From assembly GCF_034047335.1 (NCBI RefSeq), contig NZ_CP139137.1, forward strand, positions 682,001-746,000: 64,000 nt of DNA, read 5' to 3'. Both the position numbers and the translations under genes were made by a program. This DNA comes from Chryseobacterium sp. JJR-5R (GTDB lineage: Bacteria > Bacteroidota > Bacteroidia > Flavobacteriales > Weeksellaceae). Positions 44,022 through 52,138 of the stretch are shown here, piece after piece. Every line of letters begins with the position of its first letter. Positions within the stretch are counted from its first letter, which is position 1. Under the pieces are notes generated by a model. That model was not told the origin of the DNA, ran no database searches, and saw nothing but the letters and a program-made list of their open reading frames with translations.

Positions 44022-44192
44022 TTAGCCTATCAGTTTATCATCTTTTTCAATGTTTTGTTCTTCAGAAATATAACTCTCAGAAACCCATGCAATGAAACCT
44101 TTTTTTGTAATTGGATATTTGTTTGTTTCCCTGCATGATTTTTCAAAATCTTTTAGCAGATCTATTATTTCTCTGATCAGATTGTAGTCCAT
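44022..44192 (-). CDS. Short hypothetical protein, possibly the N-terminus of a MarR-type regulator
   Basis: 56 residues, MDYNLIREIIDLLKDFEKSC then RETNKYPITKKGFIAWVSES and a charged end. The composition is protein-like and the start resembles that of MarR-family proteins of this clade (helix, then a KGFIAW-like motif), but the HTH part is missing. It is therefore either a small protein of its own or a truncated gene. Family assignment is weak. Confidence 0.4.
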   Translation of the reverse strand: MDYNLIREIIDLLKDFEKSCRETNKYPITKKGFIAWVSESYISEEQNIEKDDKLIG

Positions 44193-44600
44193 TATAGTTG
44201 CATTATTAATTATAAATTTTTACTGTCCCATTTCCAAATGGTAATATTAACTGATACGAAAATTTCAAACAATTAAAATTTTATTACGTAATTTGAATTA
44301 CTGTTTTTATATTAAAAAATTTCAAAAACGATTTTCCTCGTCACAAACTTATTGATGGCCCTATCGAATCTGAATAGAGCCATTTTATTTAATTTCAGAT
44401 CTTATCTTATCTTATTTGCATCAACTGAATACTATTGTCAGGCGTATGCAATATCTGTATCAGATCTGCTTTAATTAAAAAGGAAGTTGTGTTATGATAA
44501 CCTGCAGTAAGCAGGATCAGAACAAAAAAAACATTCCGGTTCAAACAAATAGGCCATCATCGGGTAAAGCCAAACATATTTTAATGATTTTAAAATAAAA
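44193..44600. other. AT-rich spacer
   Basis: No gene seen. It contains an imperfect hairpin, ATGGCCCTAT...ATAGAGCCAT, with TTTT after it at about 44353-44386. Confidence 0.3.
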
Positions 44601-45329
44601 TTATGTGCTTGGGTTCATTTGATTGAATATGCCATCCAGGGTTTCCTTTCCTGCACTGCTCATGGCAATAGTGAAACCGTGAGAGATACTCTTTTTACCT
44701 TCCCTCAGCTGAACAAAAACAGAATCAATAAATGTATCCACCGAATCCCACATGTCGTGAATTCCTTTGCCTCCGAGATCCGTATTCAATGCCGGCGGGA
44801 TAATTTCAATAACCTCAACATTGCTGTTCTCAAGAAGACGGGCGAGGGAAAGGGTAAAAGAATGGAAAAATGATTTCGTGGCACAATATACGGGAGCTTT
44901 GATTAAGGGTACAAAAGCAAGCCCTGAAGTTACATTGACAATTGTACTGAGTGACTGAAGTTTCTTAAACAAAAGAGTCAGGTGCAATGGCGCTTCAATA
45001 TTAATGGTGATTTCTTTCCTGGCCTTGCTGAAAAATTCCGGGTCATCCAATGACATCCAGTTCTGTATACCTGCATTGTTTACCAGGACATTTAAGTCGC
45101 TGTGTTCCTCTTCTATCCAATGATAAAGGGCCTCACGCTCGCTTTCCTGTTCAAGGTCGCATTGTTTTATGATGAGCGAAGGGAGTTTTGAGACTGCTTC
45201 TTCAAGTGCATCAAGTCGTCTTCCGCAGATAATGACTGTATTTCCTTCACTAATGAAACGTTCCGCCATTCCAAAGCCTATACCGGTAGCACCGCCGGTA
45301 ATCAAAATTTTATTATTGCTGAGTTGCAT
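44601..45329 (-). CDS. Short-chain dehydrogenase/reductase (DltE-like)
   Basis: 242 residues. Classical SDR motifs: ILITGGATGIGFGMAERF for cofactor binding, NNAG in VLVNNAGIQNW, catalytic Ser in VNVTSGLAF and YxxxK as YCATK. The branch matches DltE/YvaG-like oxidoreductases of unknown substrate. The two AraC regulator genes lie upstream on the same strand and may control it; the gap to the nearer one is 99 bases. Confidence 0.87.
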   Translation of the reverse strand: MQLSNNKILITGGATGIGFGMAERFISEGNTVIICGRRLDALEEAVSKLPSLIIKQCDLEQESEREALYHWIEEEHSDLNVLVNNAGIQNWMSLDDPEFFSKARKEITINIEAPLHLTLLFKKLQSLSTIVNVTSGLAFVPLIKAPVYCATKSFFHSFTLSLARLLENSNVEVIEIIPPALNTDLGGKGIHDMWDSVDTFIDSVFVQLREGKKSISHGFTIAMSSAGKETLDGIFNQMNPST

Positions 45330-45428
45330 ATGATATATTTTTATTTTATTAATTTATGGTCAAAGGTCGCCATTGGATACTCCTCAGGGAAATACAATAC
45401 AAACGGACTTTTGTACAAATCAAACTAT

Positions 45429-46337
45429 TTACGCCTGACGGAAAGAAACCGGTGCCAGGCCACTGTGTTTTTTGAAGAATTTAGAGAAATGAGAAACGTC
45501 ATCGAAACCAAGTGAACAGGCGATCTGAGCGATACTCCAGTCGCTGTGTTTCAGAAGGATTTTCCCTTCCCGGACTGTCCGTTCACCCAGCAATTCACTG
45601 GTGGATTTTCCGGTCATTTCTTTCAGGTTTTTGTTCAGGTAATTCACGTGCACACAAAGCTTCTCAGCATATTCTTTTGGCGTGCGCACCTGTACCCGGT
45701 CAGAGTGGGAATTGATGGAAAACTGCTGTTCCAAGAGGTTGAAGAACTTTTCAGTAATTCTCCGGGGAGCATGGCGCGGTTCATTCCTGCCTATATTCGG
45801 TAACAATTTCTGCCCATAATGTATCAACTCGGCAATGTAGGCTCTTATCAGGTCATATTTATAGGCATAACCGCTATTTAGCTCCGTGCACATTTTTTCA
45901 AAAATAAGGACCAGTTCTTTTTTTTCTTCTGATGAAATATTGAAAACAGGGTAATGATCATTTTTAAAAATAGGAAGTACATCGGGCAGTATTCCACTCT
46001 TTTTATTAAAAAGGAAATCTGCACTGAAAATGCAGAAATAACCTCCGTCCTCAAGATCCTGGTCAATGTATTGGTAAGGAACATGCGGGTCTGCAAACAA
46101 AAGTCCGTTTTCCTCAACGTTAACAGTGGCATCTGCATATTTAATATTCGTACTGCCGACGAGCAAGGCAATTTTAAAGAACGATTTACGATTGTAGAAC
46201 ATCGCCGCATCGGCAGGCTTCAGTTTGTTTAAATCCTTAACGCGGAATACATTAAAATGTCCCGGTTGAGCAGCAATGCCTTCAGGAGAAACCGTAAGGG
46301 TGTGCTGATAAAAATCCTGCAAAGATGTTGGCTTCAT
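45429..46337 (-). CDS. AraC family transcriptional regulator
   Basis: 302 residues. An N-terminal cupin-like sensor half (ADATVNVEENGLLFADPHVPYQY) is followed by the AraC HTH pair: EYAEKLCVHVNYLNKNLKEMTG and IAQIACSLGFDDVSHFSKFFKKHSG. It starts 12 bases after another AraC gene and precedes the SDR gene. Tandem AraC regulators suggest that one acts on the other or on the SDR gene. Confidence 0.87.
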   Translation of the reverse strand: MKPTSLQDFYQHTLTVSPEGIAAQPGHFNVFRVKDLNKLKPADAAMFYNRKSFFKIALLVGSTNIKYADATVNVEENGLLFADPHVPYQYIDQDLEDGGYFCIFSADFLFNKKSGILPDVLPIFKNDHYPVFNISSEEKKELVLIFEKMCTELNSGYAYKYDLIRAYIAELIHYGQKLLPNIGRNEPRHAPRRITEKFFNLLEQQFSINSHSDRVQVRTPKEYAEKLCVHVNYLNKNLKEMTGKSTSELLGERTVREGKILLKHSDWSIAQIACSLGFDDVSHFSKFFKKHSGLAPVSFRQA

Positions 46338-46349
46338 TTGTCACTTAAA

Positions 46350-47246
46350 TTATGAATTCATACGGTACTGAAGCGGAGTAAATCCGGTCTTCCGCTTAAA
46401 TAGACGGGTGAAATGCTGCTGGTATTTAAAACCCAGTTCATCAGCAATATCGCTCACCGATTTTTCGGGGTCAAATAATATTGTTTTGGCTTCGTCAATC
46501 AGTTTTGACTGGATGTAATCCAAAGCCGTGTTTCCGGTTTCCTTTTTGATAAGGTCTCCGAAATAATTGGCCGACAGAAATAATTGCTCAGCACAATAGG
46601 TCACTGTAGGAACCCCTAAGTTTTTTGATTTGCCGGACGTAAAATAATCCTTCAGCAGATTTTCAAAACGGATCAGAATATCTTTATTCACGTGTGTCCT
46701 GGTAATGAACTGCCTGTCATAATACCGCATGCAGTAATTCAATAAAAGCTCGATATTGGAAACAACAAGTGTTTTGCTGTGCTTGTCTATATTCTGGTTA
46801 ATTTCATTCAGGATTTTTTCAAAACAATCGTTGATGGTTTGTCGCTCTTTTTTAGATAAATGCAATGCTTCATTTACTTCATAAGAGAAAAAAGAATAAT
46901 CTTTGATTTGCCTGGCAAGACTCGTTCCCGCAAGCAGATCAGAATGAAAAACCAGCGCTTTTCCCCAGGGTTTGATGACATCGTTCCTCCCCTCAATCCC
47001 ATAAATCTGACCGGGAGAAATGAAAACCAGCGTACCGTATTCATAATCATAATTCTGGCATCCATAACGCATATCGCCACAGTTGATGTATTTCAGAAAA
47101 ACACAGTAAACGCCCATATACCTTCTAAAATACCGATAAGCCGGCATTTCATCAAAATTGACAATGCTGACCAGCGGATGCAGAGTCTCAACTCCCACCG
47201 AATCATTATACTGCTTAACGGTTTCTATTCTGTCAATCTTTTCCAT
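46350..47246 (-). CDS. AraC family transcriptional regulator
   Basis: 298 residues from ATG 47246 (MEKIDRIETVKQYNDSVGVE). The last 100 residues show the AraC HTH domain (VTYCAEQLFLSANYFGDLIK then VSDIADELGFKYQQHFTRLFKRKTG). A TAAATTTG box on the minus strand (47269-47262) lies 16 bases before this ATG and rules out the TTG at 47273. The gene is divergent from the secreted CMD/ABM fusion gene, a likely target. Confidence 0.87.
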   Translation of the reverse strand: MEKIDRIETVKQYNDSVGVETLHPLVSIVNFDEMPAYRYFRRYMGVYCVFLKYINCGDMRYGCQNYDYEYGTLVFISPGQIYGIEGRNDVIKPWGKALVFHSDLLAGTSLARQIKDYSFFSYEVNEALHLSKKERQTINDCFEKILNEINQNIDKHSKTLVVSNIELLLNYCMRYYDRQFITRTHVNKDILIRFENLLKDYFTSGKSKNLGVPTVTYCAEQLFLSANYFGDLIKKETGNTALDYIQSKLIDEAKTILFDPEKSVSDIADELGFKYQQHFTRLFKRKTGFTPLQYRMNS

Positions 47247-47261
47247 TATCAGATGTTTATA

Positions 47262-47269
47262 CAAATTTA
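47262..47269 (-). promoter_or_regulatory. -7 box (TAAATTTG) of the AraC gene
   Basis: TAnnTTTG match on the minus strand that decides the start at 47246. Confidence 0.5.
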
Positions 47270-47467
47270 GCAAACTGACTTGTGTAATTAAGAATATGTC
47301 TTCAAAATCAGTGAAAATGGTAAAAACAACCGTATTCTGTATAAATATACTTCAGCTTAAGTATCTAAATTTGTATCAGTTAAAACAGTCTTATTTAAAA
47401 TTTACTTAATATTCTGTTTTGACTTTTCAAAAAAATATTAAAATACTGATTTTTAAACCACAGGATT

Positions 47468-48532
47468 ATGAAGAACAAAAAATTTCAACAGCTCATCTGT
47501 TTTTTCATTTTCTTATTAATTTCCAATACGATGAATGCGCAGGATAACAATAAAAACAATCAGGTTCTAAATTCACATCAGCAAAGCATGGCTTCCATAG
47601 CCGCACTGACTGCAACAGGAAATTCAGAACAATTAAAACCGGCCTTGAATACCGGCCTCGATGCCGGCCTTACCATCAACGAAATTAAAGAAGCTCTGGT
47701 ACAACTGTATGCCTACTGCGGATTCCCGCGAAGCTTAAATGCCATCAATACGTTAATGGCAGTTGTTGAGGAAAGAAAATCCCAGGGGAAAAAAGACATT
47801 GAAGGTAAAGATGCTTCCTCCGTTTCTGTAACGGATAAATACAGATCAGGAAAAGAGAATCTTCAAAAATTAACAGGAAAAGAAGAAACAGGCCCAAAAA
47901 CAGGAGCTGCCGCTTTTGCTCCTGCCACCGATACTTTTTTGAAGGAACATTTATTTGCCGATATTTTCAATCGTGATGTACTGAATTTCCGCCAGCGAGA
48001 ATTTGTCACCATCTCAGCATTGGCCGCCATGCCCGGAGCTGAGCCACAGCTGCAAGCGCATTTATTGATGGGCAAAAATACCGGGATTACAGATGCCCAG
48101 CTTTCTGAACTTACTGCGATTATCGAAAAAACAGCAGGAAAAACACAGGCCAATGTTTTAAGAAAAAATATCGGCCAGCCTGTTGTGCCCGTTATCGAAC
48201 CTGATATGCTCGTGAGAATTTCCGAAATCGAAATTGTTCCGGAATACCTGGAAGAATACAAAGCCATCCTTGAAAAAGAATCTTCGGAATCTGTGAAATT
48301 GGAACCGGGAGTTATTGCAATCTATCCGATGTTCCAAAAAGAAAATCCTTTGCAAATCAGGATCGTAGAGATATACGCCAATCAGAAGGCATACAAATCT
48401 CATTTGCAGACACCTCATTTTCAGTATTATAAAACAAACACCCAAAAGATGGTTAAATCCTTAAAATTGGTAGATATGACTGCTGTAGACCCGGAAACAA
48501 TGCCTCTTATTTTCGGGAAAATCGGAAAATGA
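47468..48532 (+). CDS. Secreted carboxymuconolactone decarboxylase-like / antibiotic biosynthesis monooxygenase-like fusion
   Basis: 354 residues with a signal peptide ending in NTMNAQ. Two CMD-like helical units follow (LVQLYAYCGFPRSLNAINTL at about 80 and FVTISALAAMPGAEPQLQAH at about 180), then from about 255 an ABM/YgiN-type ferredoxin-like domain (VRISEIEIVPEYLEEYKAIL to HFQYYKTNTQKMVKSLK). CMD units lack the CxxC of AhpD, so peroxidase action is unlikely. The reaction is unknown. Divergence from an AraC gene suggests inducible expression. Export of this pair of folds is unusual. Confidence 0.8.
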   Translation: MKNKKFQQLICFFIFLLISNTMNAQDNNKNNQVLNSHQQSMASIAALTATGNSEQLKPALNTGLDAGLTINEIKEALVQLYAYCGFPRSLNAINTLMAVVEERKSQGKKDIEGKDASSVSVTDKYRSGKENLQKLTGKEETGPKTGAAAFAPATDTFLKEHLFADIFNRDVLNFRQREFVTISALAAMPGAEPQLQAHLLMGKNTGITDAQLSELTAIIEKTAGKTQANVLRKNIGQPVVPVIEPDMLVRISEIEIVPEYLEEYKAILEKESSESVKLEPGVIAIYPMFQKENPLQIRIVEIYANQKAYKSHLQTPHFQYYKTNTQKMVKSLKLVDMTAVDPETMPLIFGKIGK

Positions 48533-48628
48533 TTGCTGTGAAGCAATACCTTAATCATCAGTTCTTTTACTTCAAACAAACCTCAAAAAACTACCGTATT
48601 ACAAAAATTACTAATCTAAAATTATGAT

Positions 48629-48814
48629 ATGAGATTTTCATATCTGTTTTTTGCACTGTACTCTTGCTTTGCCTGGTACGGTCAACATCAGAGTAATTTG
48701 TTTTACTATTACTATTATTATTCCAGACATTCCGGTTTTTCCCGGTTGCGAGTACCAAAACCTTCGAAATTAAATAATTTTAAAGGTTTTTTTATTAAGC
48801 TGCAGTGTTTCTGA
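48629..48814 (+). promoter_or_regulatory. Tyrosine-rich leader ORF with attenuator-like terminator (orphan)
   Basis: A 61-codon frame, MRFSYLFFALYSCFAWYG then QSNLF, six Tyr codons in a row (TAC/TAT), SRHSGFSRLRVPKPSK. An AAAACCTT / AAGGTTTT hairpin with seven T (48757-48793) lies inside its end. Run of one amino acid followed by a terminator is the layout of translation-controlled attenuation of aromatic amino-acid genes. No such gene follows on this strand within 2 kb, so the leader appears orphaned. A genuine small protein is less likely. Confidence 0.5.
48757..48793 (+). terminator. Attenuator-like terminator
   Basis: Arms AAAACCTT / AAGGTTTT, loop 18 bases, seven T in all at the end. 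See the leader ORF entry. Confidence 0.5.
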
Positions 48815-48829
48815 GTATACATAATTGGT

Positions 48830-49260
48830 CTCAACAACTCTTAATAGAATTGTCGCTATTTTACCAATAGATAAACTGATCCGCAGCGCTTTAAAATTGT
48901 CTGGTTCCCTAATTATTACTTCATAATTGATAAATTGATTGGGACAGCAAATATTTTTCTGCTCTGGTATCGTTCAATGCTATATTTTTGCGTTTGAAAT
49001 TCAGGAGTAAACACCACCGGGAAAACAACGAACAATTTGCCGCAGCTACATAATTATGCTAAAGGATAAAACTGCCTTTTATATAAAACATGACAATTCG
49101 ATAATGCCATCTGCCAATTTTTAGATAAGAATTCAAGCTTATGAGGGTTGGCGTCTTAAATAAACCAACATAAATCACAAATGGCAGGATGCCATATCTT
49201 ATTAAACGATAGCATCTTAAAACTTCAATTAAGCTATAATGTAATCACATACATACCAAT
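48830..49260. other. Gene-free spacer
   Basis: No gene, RNA or strong repeat seen apart from the flanking hairpins. Confidence 0.35.
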
Positions 49261-49263
49261 CAA

Positions 49264-49290
49264 AACTCCTGACAACTCAGGAGTTTTTTC
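49264..49290 (-). terminator. Terminator of the XRE gene
   Basis: AACTCCTGA / TCAGGAGTT arms with a four-base loop; T-run on the plus side, A-rich on the other, so it may act in both directions. Confidence 0.65.
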
Positions 49291-49636
49291 ATTCAGTCCC
49301 CTCAATCCTCACCACCTCACTCTCCATCACCTTCGTCCCGCTTTCATTATAAACCTGCTTTATGGTAACTTTAATCCGGTCATGTTCCGGGGTAGGGAAG
49401 TCCATCAGTCCGGAAATATTTTTGTAACCGAACGCTTTGGCCAGCAATGAAATGTGTCGGGTGGAATATTTATGTCGTTGAGTATATGATTCTACATTTC
49501 CTACGAAAGATTTTGCCATACCCATTTTAAGACTCAATTGATCTTTACTGATTTTCTTGGATTTACGAATACTTTTTACATGATTTATAAAATCAAAATC
49601 AAATTGAGTGGTTTCGAAAGTAAATGTTTTCTCCAT
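49289..49636 (-). CDS. XRE-family helix-turn-helix protein
   Basis: 115 residues. HTH region about 15-75: FINHVKSIRKSKKISKDQLS then MAKSFVGNVESYTQRHKYST, a Cro/CI-like fold with a long loop, then a C-terminal extension ending in VMESEVVRIEGTE. No sensor or toxin partner is adjacent. About 135 bases separate it from the next XRE gene on the same strand. Confidence 0.75.
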   Translation of the reverse strand: MEKTFTFETTQFDFDFINHVKSIRKSKKISKDQLSLKMGMAKSFVGNVESYTQRHKYSTRHISLLAKAFGYKNISGLMDFPTPEHDRIKVTIKQVYNESGTKVMESEVVRIEGTE

Positions 49637-49771
49637 AAATTATAAAAAAAAATCATCCTACATGTTGGATGTTTAAAAATAATTGAAACGATATATCTCG
49701 AACCGAAAAGACCAAATTTACCTTCGAGAAACTCGTGAAATCGCTCCATATCGAAAAGTTTCAATTTTGAA

Positions 49772-50026
49772 TCACTTATTTATTGTCTTCTTTGATATTT
49801 GTTCGTAAGTCAAAGATTTCTCACCTTCCCATTTTGTACTTTCAATAAGATCATGAATATTAACACGAAGTAATTTTGCGATGATATAAAATTCTTCTAG
49901 GGATGGCTGTCTTTTATTGTTTCTCCACAAGGATATAGTAGACTCTGATTTATTTAAAACAGCAGATAATGTCCTGTTCTTTACACCTTTCTCGTCGAAA
50001 ACTTCTTTTAGTCTATTTAATTTCAT
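49772..50026 (-). CDS. Small XRE-family regulator
   Basis: 84 residues with the HTH in the first 60: MKLNRLKEVFDEKGVKNRTL then LNKSESTISLWRNNKRQPSL. A near-perfect palindrome lies 16 bases upstream of its ATG, between it and a plus-strand promoter box, as expected for an autoregulated repressor with a divergent target. Confidence 0.78.
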   Translation of the reverse strand: MKLNRLKEVFDEKGVKNRTLSAVLNKSESTISLWRNNKRQPSLEEFYIIAKLLRVNIHDLIESTKWEGEKSLTYEQISKKTINK

Positions 50027-50041
50027 AAAATTTAATCAAAA

Positions 50042-50068
50042 AAAGTTTTTCGTTTAACGTAAAACTTT
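50042..50068. promoter_or_regulatory. Palindromic operator between divergent transcripts
   Basis: 27 bases: AAAGTTTT, T, CGTT, T, AACG, T, AAAACTTT. The two halves are fully symmetric except for the single T at the centre and one T on each side. It abuts the TATATTTG box (50070-50077) of the plus-strand transcript. Confidence 0.65.
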
Positions 50069-50069
50069 A

Positions 50070-50077
50070 TATATTTG
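50070..50077 (+). promoter_or_regulatory. -7 box (TATATTTG) of the divergent plus-strand transcript
   Basis: TAnnTTTG match beside the operator. It would start an RNA covering 50085 onward. Confidence 0.5.
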
Positions 50078-50117
50078 TAATTATTAACAAGCGAAGATTC
50101 AACAGGTTAAAAACTGT

Positions 50118-50270
50118 ATGAATAAAACTATGTCACTCGTTCTAAATCCGCCAGATTGCCACGAGTTGAAGAGTGTTCGCCTGAGGCAACCTTTTTTAAA
50201 GGATGGTTTCTGGCGGAACCATGATCAGAGTTGCGAGGTCGTCCTACTGCGTTTTAGGATTTCCCCATAA
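50118..50270 (+). other. Possible small ORF or structured RNA
   Basis: A 50-codon frame (MNKTMSLVLNPPDCHELKSV then RLRQPFLKDGFWRNHDQSCE) lies 40 bases after a promoter box. The same stretch has inverted arms CCGCCAGA (50148-50155) and TCTGGCGG (50209-50216). The peptide matches no family I know, so an untranslated structured RNA is as likely. Confidence 0.35.
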
Positions 50271-50279
50271 AAGCATCGT

Positions 50280-50740
50280 TCCATAATAAAAAAATATAAT
50301 GAGAACGACATTTTCAACCCTGCTGCCGACAGGCCCTCCAAATAACCGGAGCTCCGCAGCATAACCGATGACCACGCTGTACCGAAACTGCCCGCAAATG
50401 CAGGAAGGCGGGGTACAGCCGCACCCAAAAACCGCCGCCCTCCGAAATTCCTTTAAGCCAAAGGAAAGCCGAAGCACATTTAAAACCCAACCCTTAAAAG
50501 TACTGGCTTTCTTTCAATTTTCCAAATTATTTTCGTCACGGAAGGAATTTATAAGAAATGAACCGTTGGCCTGCTACCGAGCGGTAAGTGCTGTCTTTAC
50601 ATCCGGTAATGGTCTGCCATGAAAAAAGGATGGCTCCGGCATGCTCAGACAACAACGCCTTTAACCAACAGGCAGTTCAACATTCCGTCCACCATAAATG
50701 AAGTGCTTTTGTGGTCATGATAATCCGTAACAAAAAAACA
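50280..50740. other. GC-richer region of unknown nature
   Basis: Clearly richer in G+C than the flanks around 50345-50460. A plus-strand frame at 50368-50622 (84 codons: MTTLYRNCPQMQEGGVQPHP to TSGNGLP) and a long minus-strand frame overlap here. I believe similar blocks occur in related genomes, but no gene can be supported. Confidence 0.3.
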
Positions 50741-50744
50741 GAAA

Positions 50745-51287
50745 ATGAAAAAGAAAAAAACAGACTTCGGGGCGCAGTTCTGGTCCGGCACCCGCAAACA
50801 TACCGCGCTGGGATTGCTGGAGACATTCTTCCAGTTCAACGACCTGGCCGAAGTAAAAGAAAACCTCAGCACGATGGTGCAGTATTCGGTACAGAAGAAT
50901 GCCCGGATCCGGGAAGATTCTGCCGAAATATTCCATTTGTACCAGTCGCTGCGGTCACTGGTCCGGGCCTGCCGCCTGATTGGCAAAAAAGCAGAGAAAG
51001 GAAGCTTCAAAGCTATATCCGAAACCCATGTTCCCAGAACAATGACGGGCTTTCTTTCGGCGGAAGAATACCGGGATCCGGTGCGGGTGTTCCGGAGTGC
51101 TTTTAAGGCCTGCAGCCCGGAAGAATATGATGAGTTTCTCTCGGCAATGGTTTATTTCTCGCTGGGAGATCAGAGATGCGAAGAGGAGAGGAAGATTGTC
51201 ATTCCGTATCTCCGGCTTATGAAAATGCTGGATGCCGCATGGCTGATCGTGGAAAGGGCTTCAGCACAAAAAGCAACCGGGAAGTAA
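50745..51287 (+). CDS. Hypothetical protein
   Basis: 180 residues, mostly helical by composition, with no signal peptide or membrane segment. Recognisable stretches are FGAQFWSGTRKHTALGLLET, EVKENLSTMVQYSVQKNARI and YDEFLSAMVYFSLGDQRCEE. It ends with a helix YLRLMKMLDAAWLIVERAS. I recognise no family. Codon use and GC resemble the mazG gene that follows rather than the AT-rich region before it. Confidence 0.6.
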   Translation: MKKKKTDFGAQFWSGTRKHTALGLLETFFQFNDLAEVKENLSTMVQYSVQKNARIREDSAEIFHLYQSLRSLVRACRLIGKKAEKGSFKAISETHVPRTMTGFLSAEEYRDPVRVFRSAFKACSPEEYDEFLSAMVYFSLGDQRCEEERKIVIPYLRLMKMLDAAWLIVERASAQKATGK

Positions 51288-51334
51288 ATGACCGGTTTTT
51301 TTAACCGCAAAAGGGCATAACAGAATATTTACCT

Positions 51335-51342
51335 TAAATTTG
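51335..51342 (+). promoter_or_regulatory. -7 box (TAAATTTG) of mazG
   Basis: TAnnTTTG match 23 bases before ATG 51365; makes the TTG at 51350 an unlikely start. Confidence 0.5.
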
Positions 51343-51364
51343 TGCTACTTTGAATTCCCAAACT

Positions 51365-52135
51365 ATGAATACCAAACAGGAAAAGCTGGAAGCCTTCGGA
51401 AGATTATTGGATATTATGGACGATCTGCGCGAGAAATGCCCGTGGGACCGGAAACAGACCCTGGAATCGCTTCGCCATCTGACGCTGGAAGAAACGTATG
51501 AACTTTCCGATGCTATTTTACAGGGAGACCTGCAGGAAATTAAAAAAGAAATTGGCGACGTGCTGCTGCATCTGGTTTTCTATGCTAAAATCGGTTCCGA
51601 AAAAGAAAGCTTTGATATCGCTGACGTGATCAATTCCCTGAATGAAAAACTGATCTTCCGCCATCCCCACATTTACGGCGATACGGAAGTGAAGGATGAA
51701 GAAGAGGTAAAACAGAACTGGGAAAAATTAAAACTGAAAGAAGGCAATACTTCCATTCTGGGCGGAGTCCCGAAAAGCCTGCCGAGCATGGTAAAAGCCT
51801 ATAGGATTCAGGATAAAGTAAAAGGGATCGGATTTGAGTTTCATGATGCGGAGGATGCATGGAAAAAAGTGGATGAAGAAATCCGGGAATTCCATGAGGA
51901 AACCGATCCTGAAAAAAAGGAGCAGGAACTGGGTGATGTATTTTTCTCACTGATCAATTATGCCAGGATTTCAGGCATTAATCCGGATTCCGCCCTGGAA
52001 AGAACCAACCTGAAATTCATTTCAAGGTTCCAAAAGATGGAGAAACTGGCCTCAGAACAAAATTTAAACCTGGCCGATATGACCCTGGAAGAAATGGATG
52101 TCCTCTGGGAAGAGGCGAAAAAACGGTTACAGTAA
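51365..52135 (+). CDS. mazG: Nucleoside triphosphate pyrophosphohydrolase MazG
   Basis: 256 residues from ATG 51365. The two-domain MazG layout is present: RLLDIMDDLREKCPWDRKQTLESL, then the first EExxE-type motif LEETYELSDAIL and EIGDVLLHLVFYAKI, and a second set EIREFHEE and ELGDVFFSLINYARI near residue 195. The enzyme hydrolyses NTPs and dNTPs to monophosphates, cleaning aberrant nucleotides and lowering ppGpp. It probably heads an operon with the FUSC gene three bases downstream and the lipoprotein gene after that. Confidence 0.93.
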   Translation: MNTKQEKLEAFGRLLDIMDDLREKCPWDRKQTLESLRHLTLEETYELSDAILQGDLQEIKKEIGDVLLHLVFYAKIGSEKESFDIADVINSLNEKLIFRHPHIYGDTEVKDEEEVKQNWEKLKLKEGNTSILGGVPKSLPSMVKAYRIQDKVKGIGFEFHDAEDAWKKVDEEIREFHEETDPEKKEQELGDVFFSLINYARISGINPDSALERTNLKFISRFQKMEKLASEQNLNLADMTLEEMDVLWEEAKKRLQ

Positions 52136-52138
52136 GAG

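Noticed and set aside
44619-44873. Plus-strand frame of 84 codons
   Set aside because: Lies antisense to the intact SDR gene and has no protein-like motifs.
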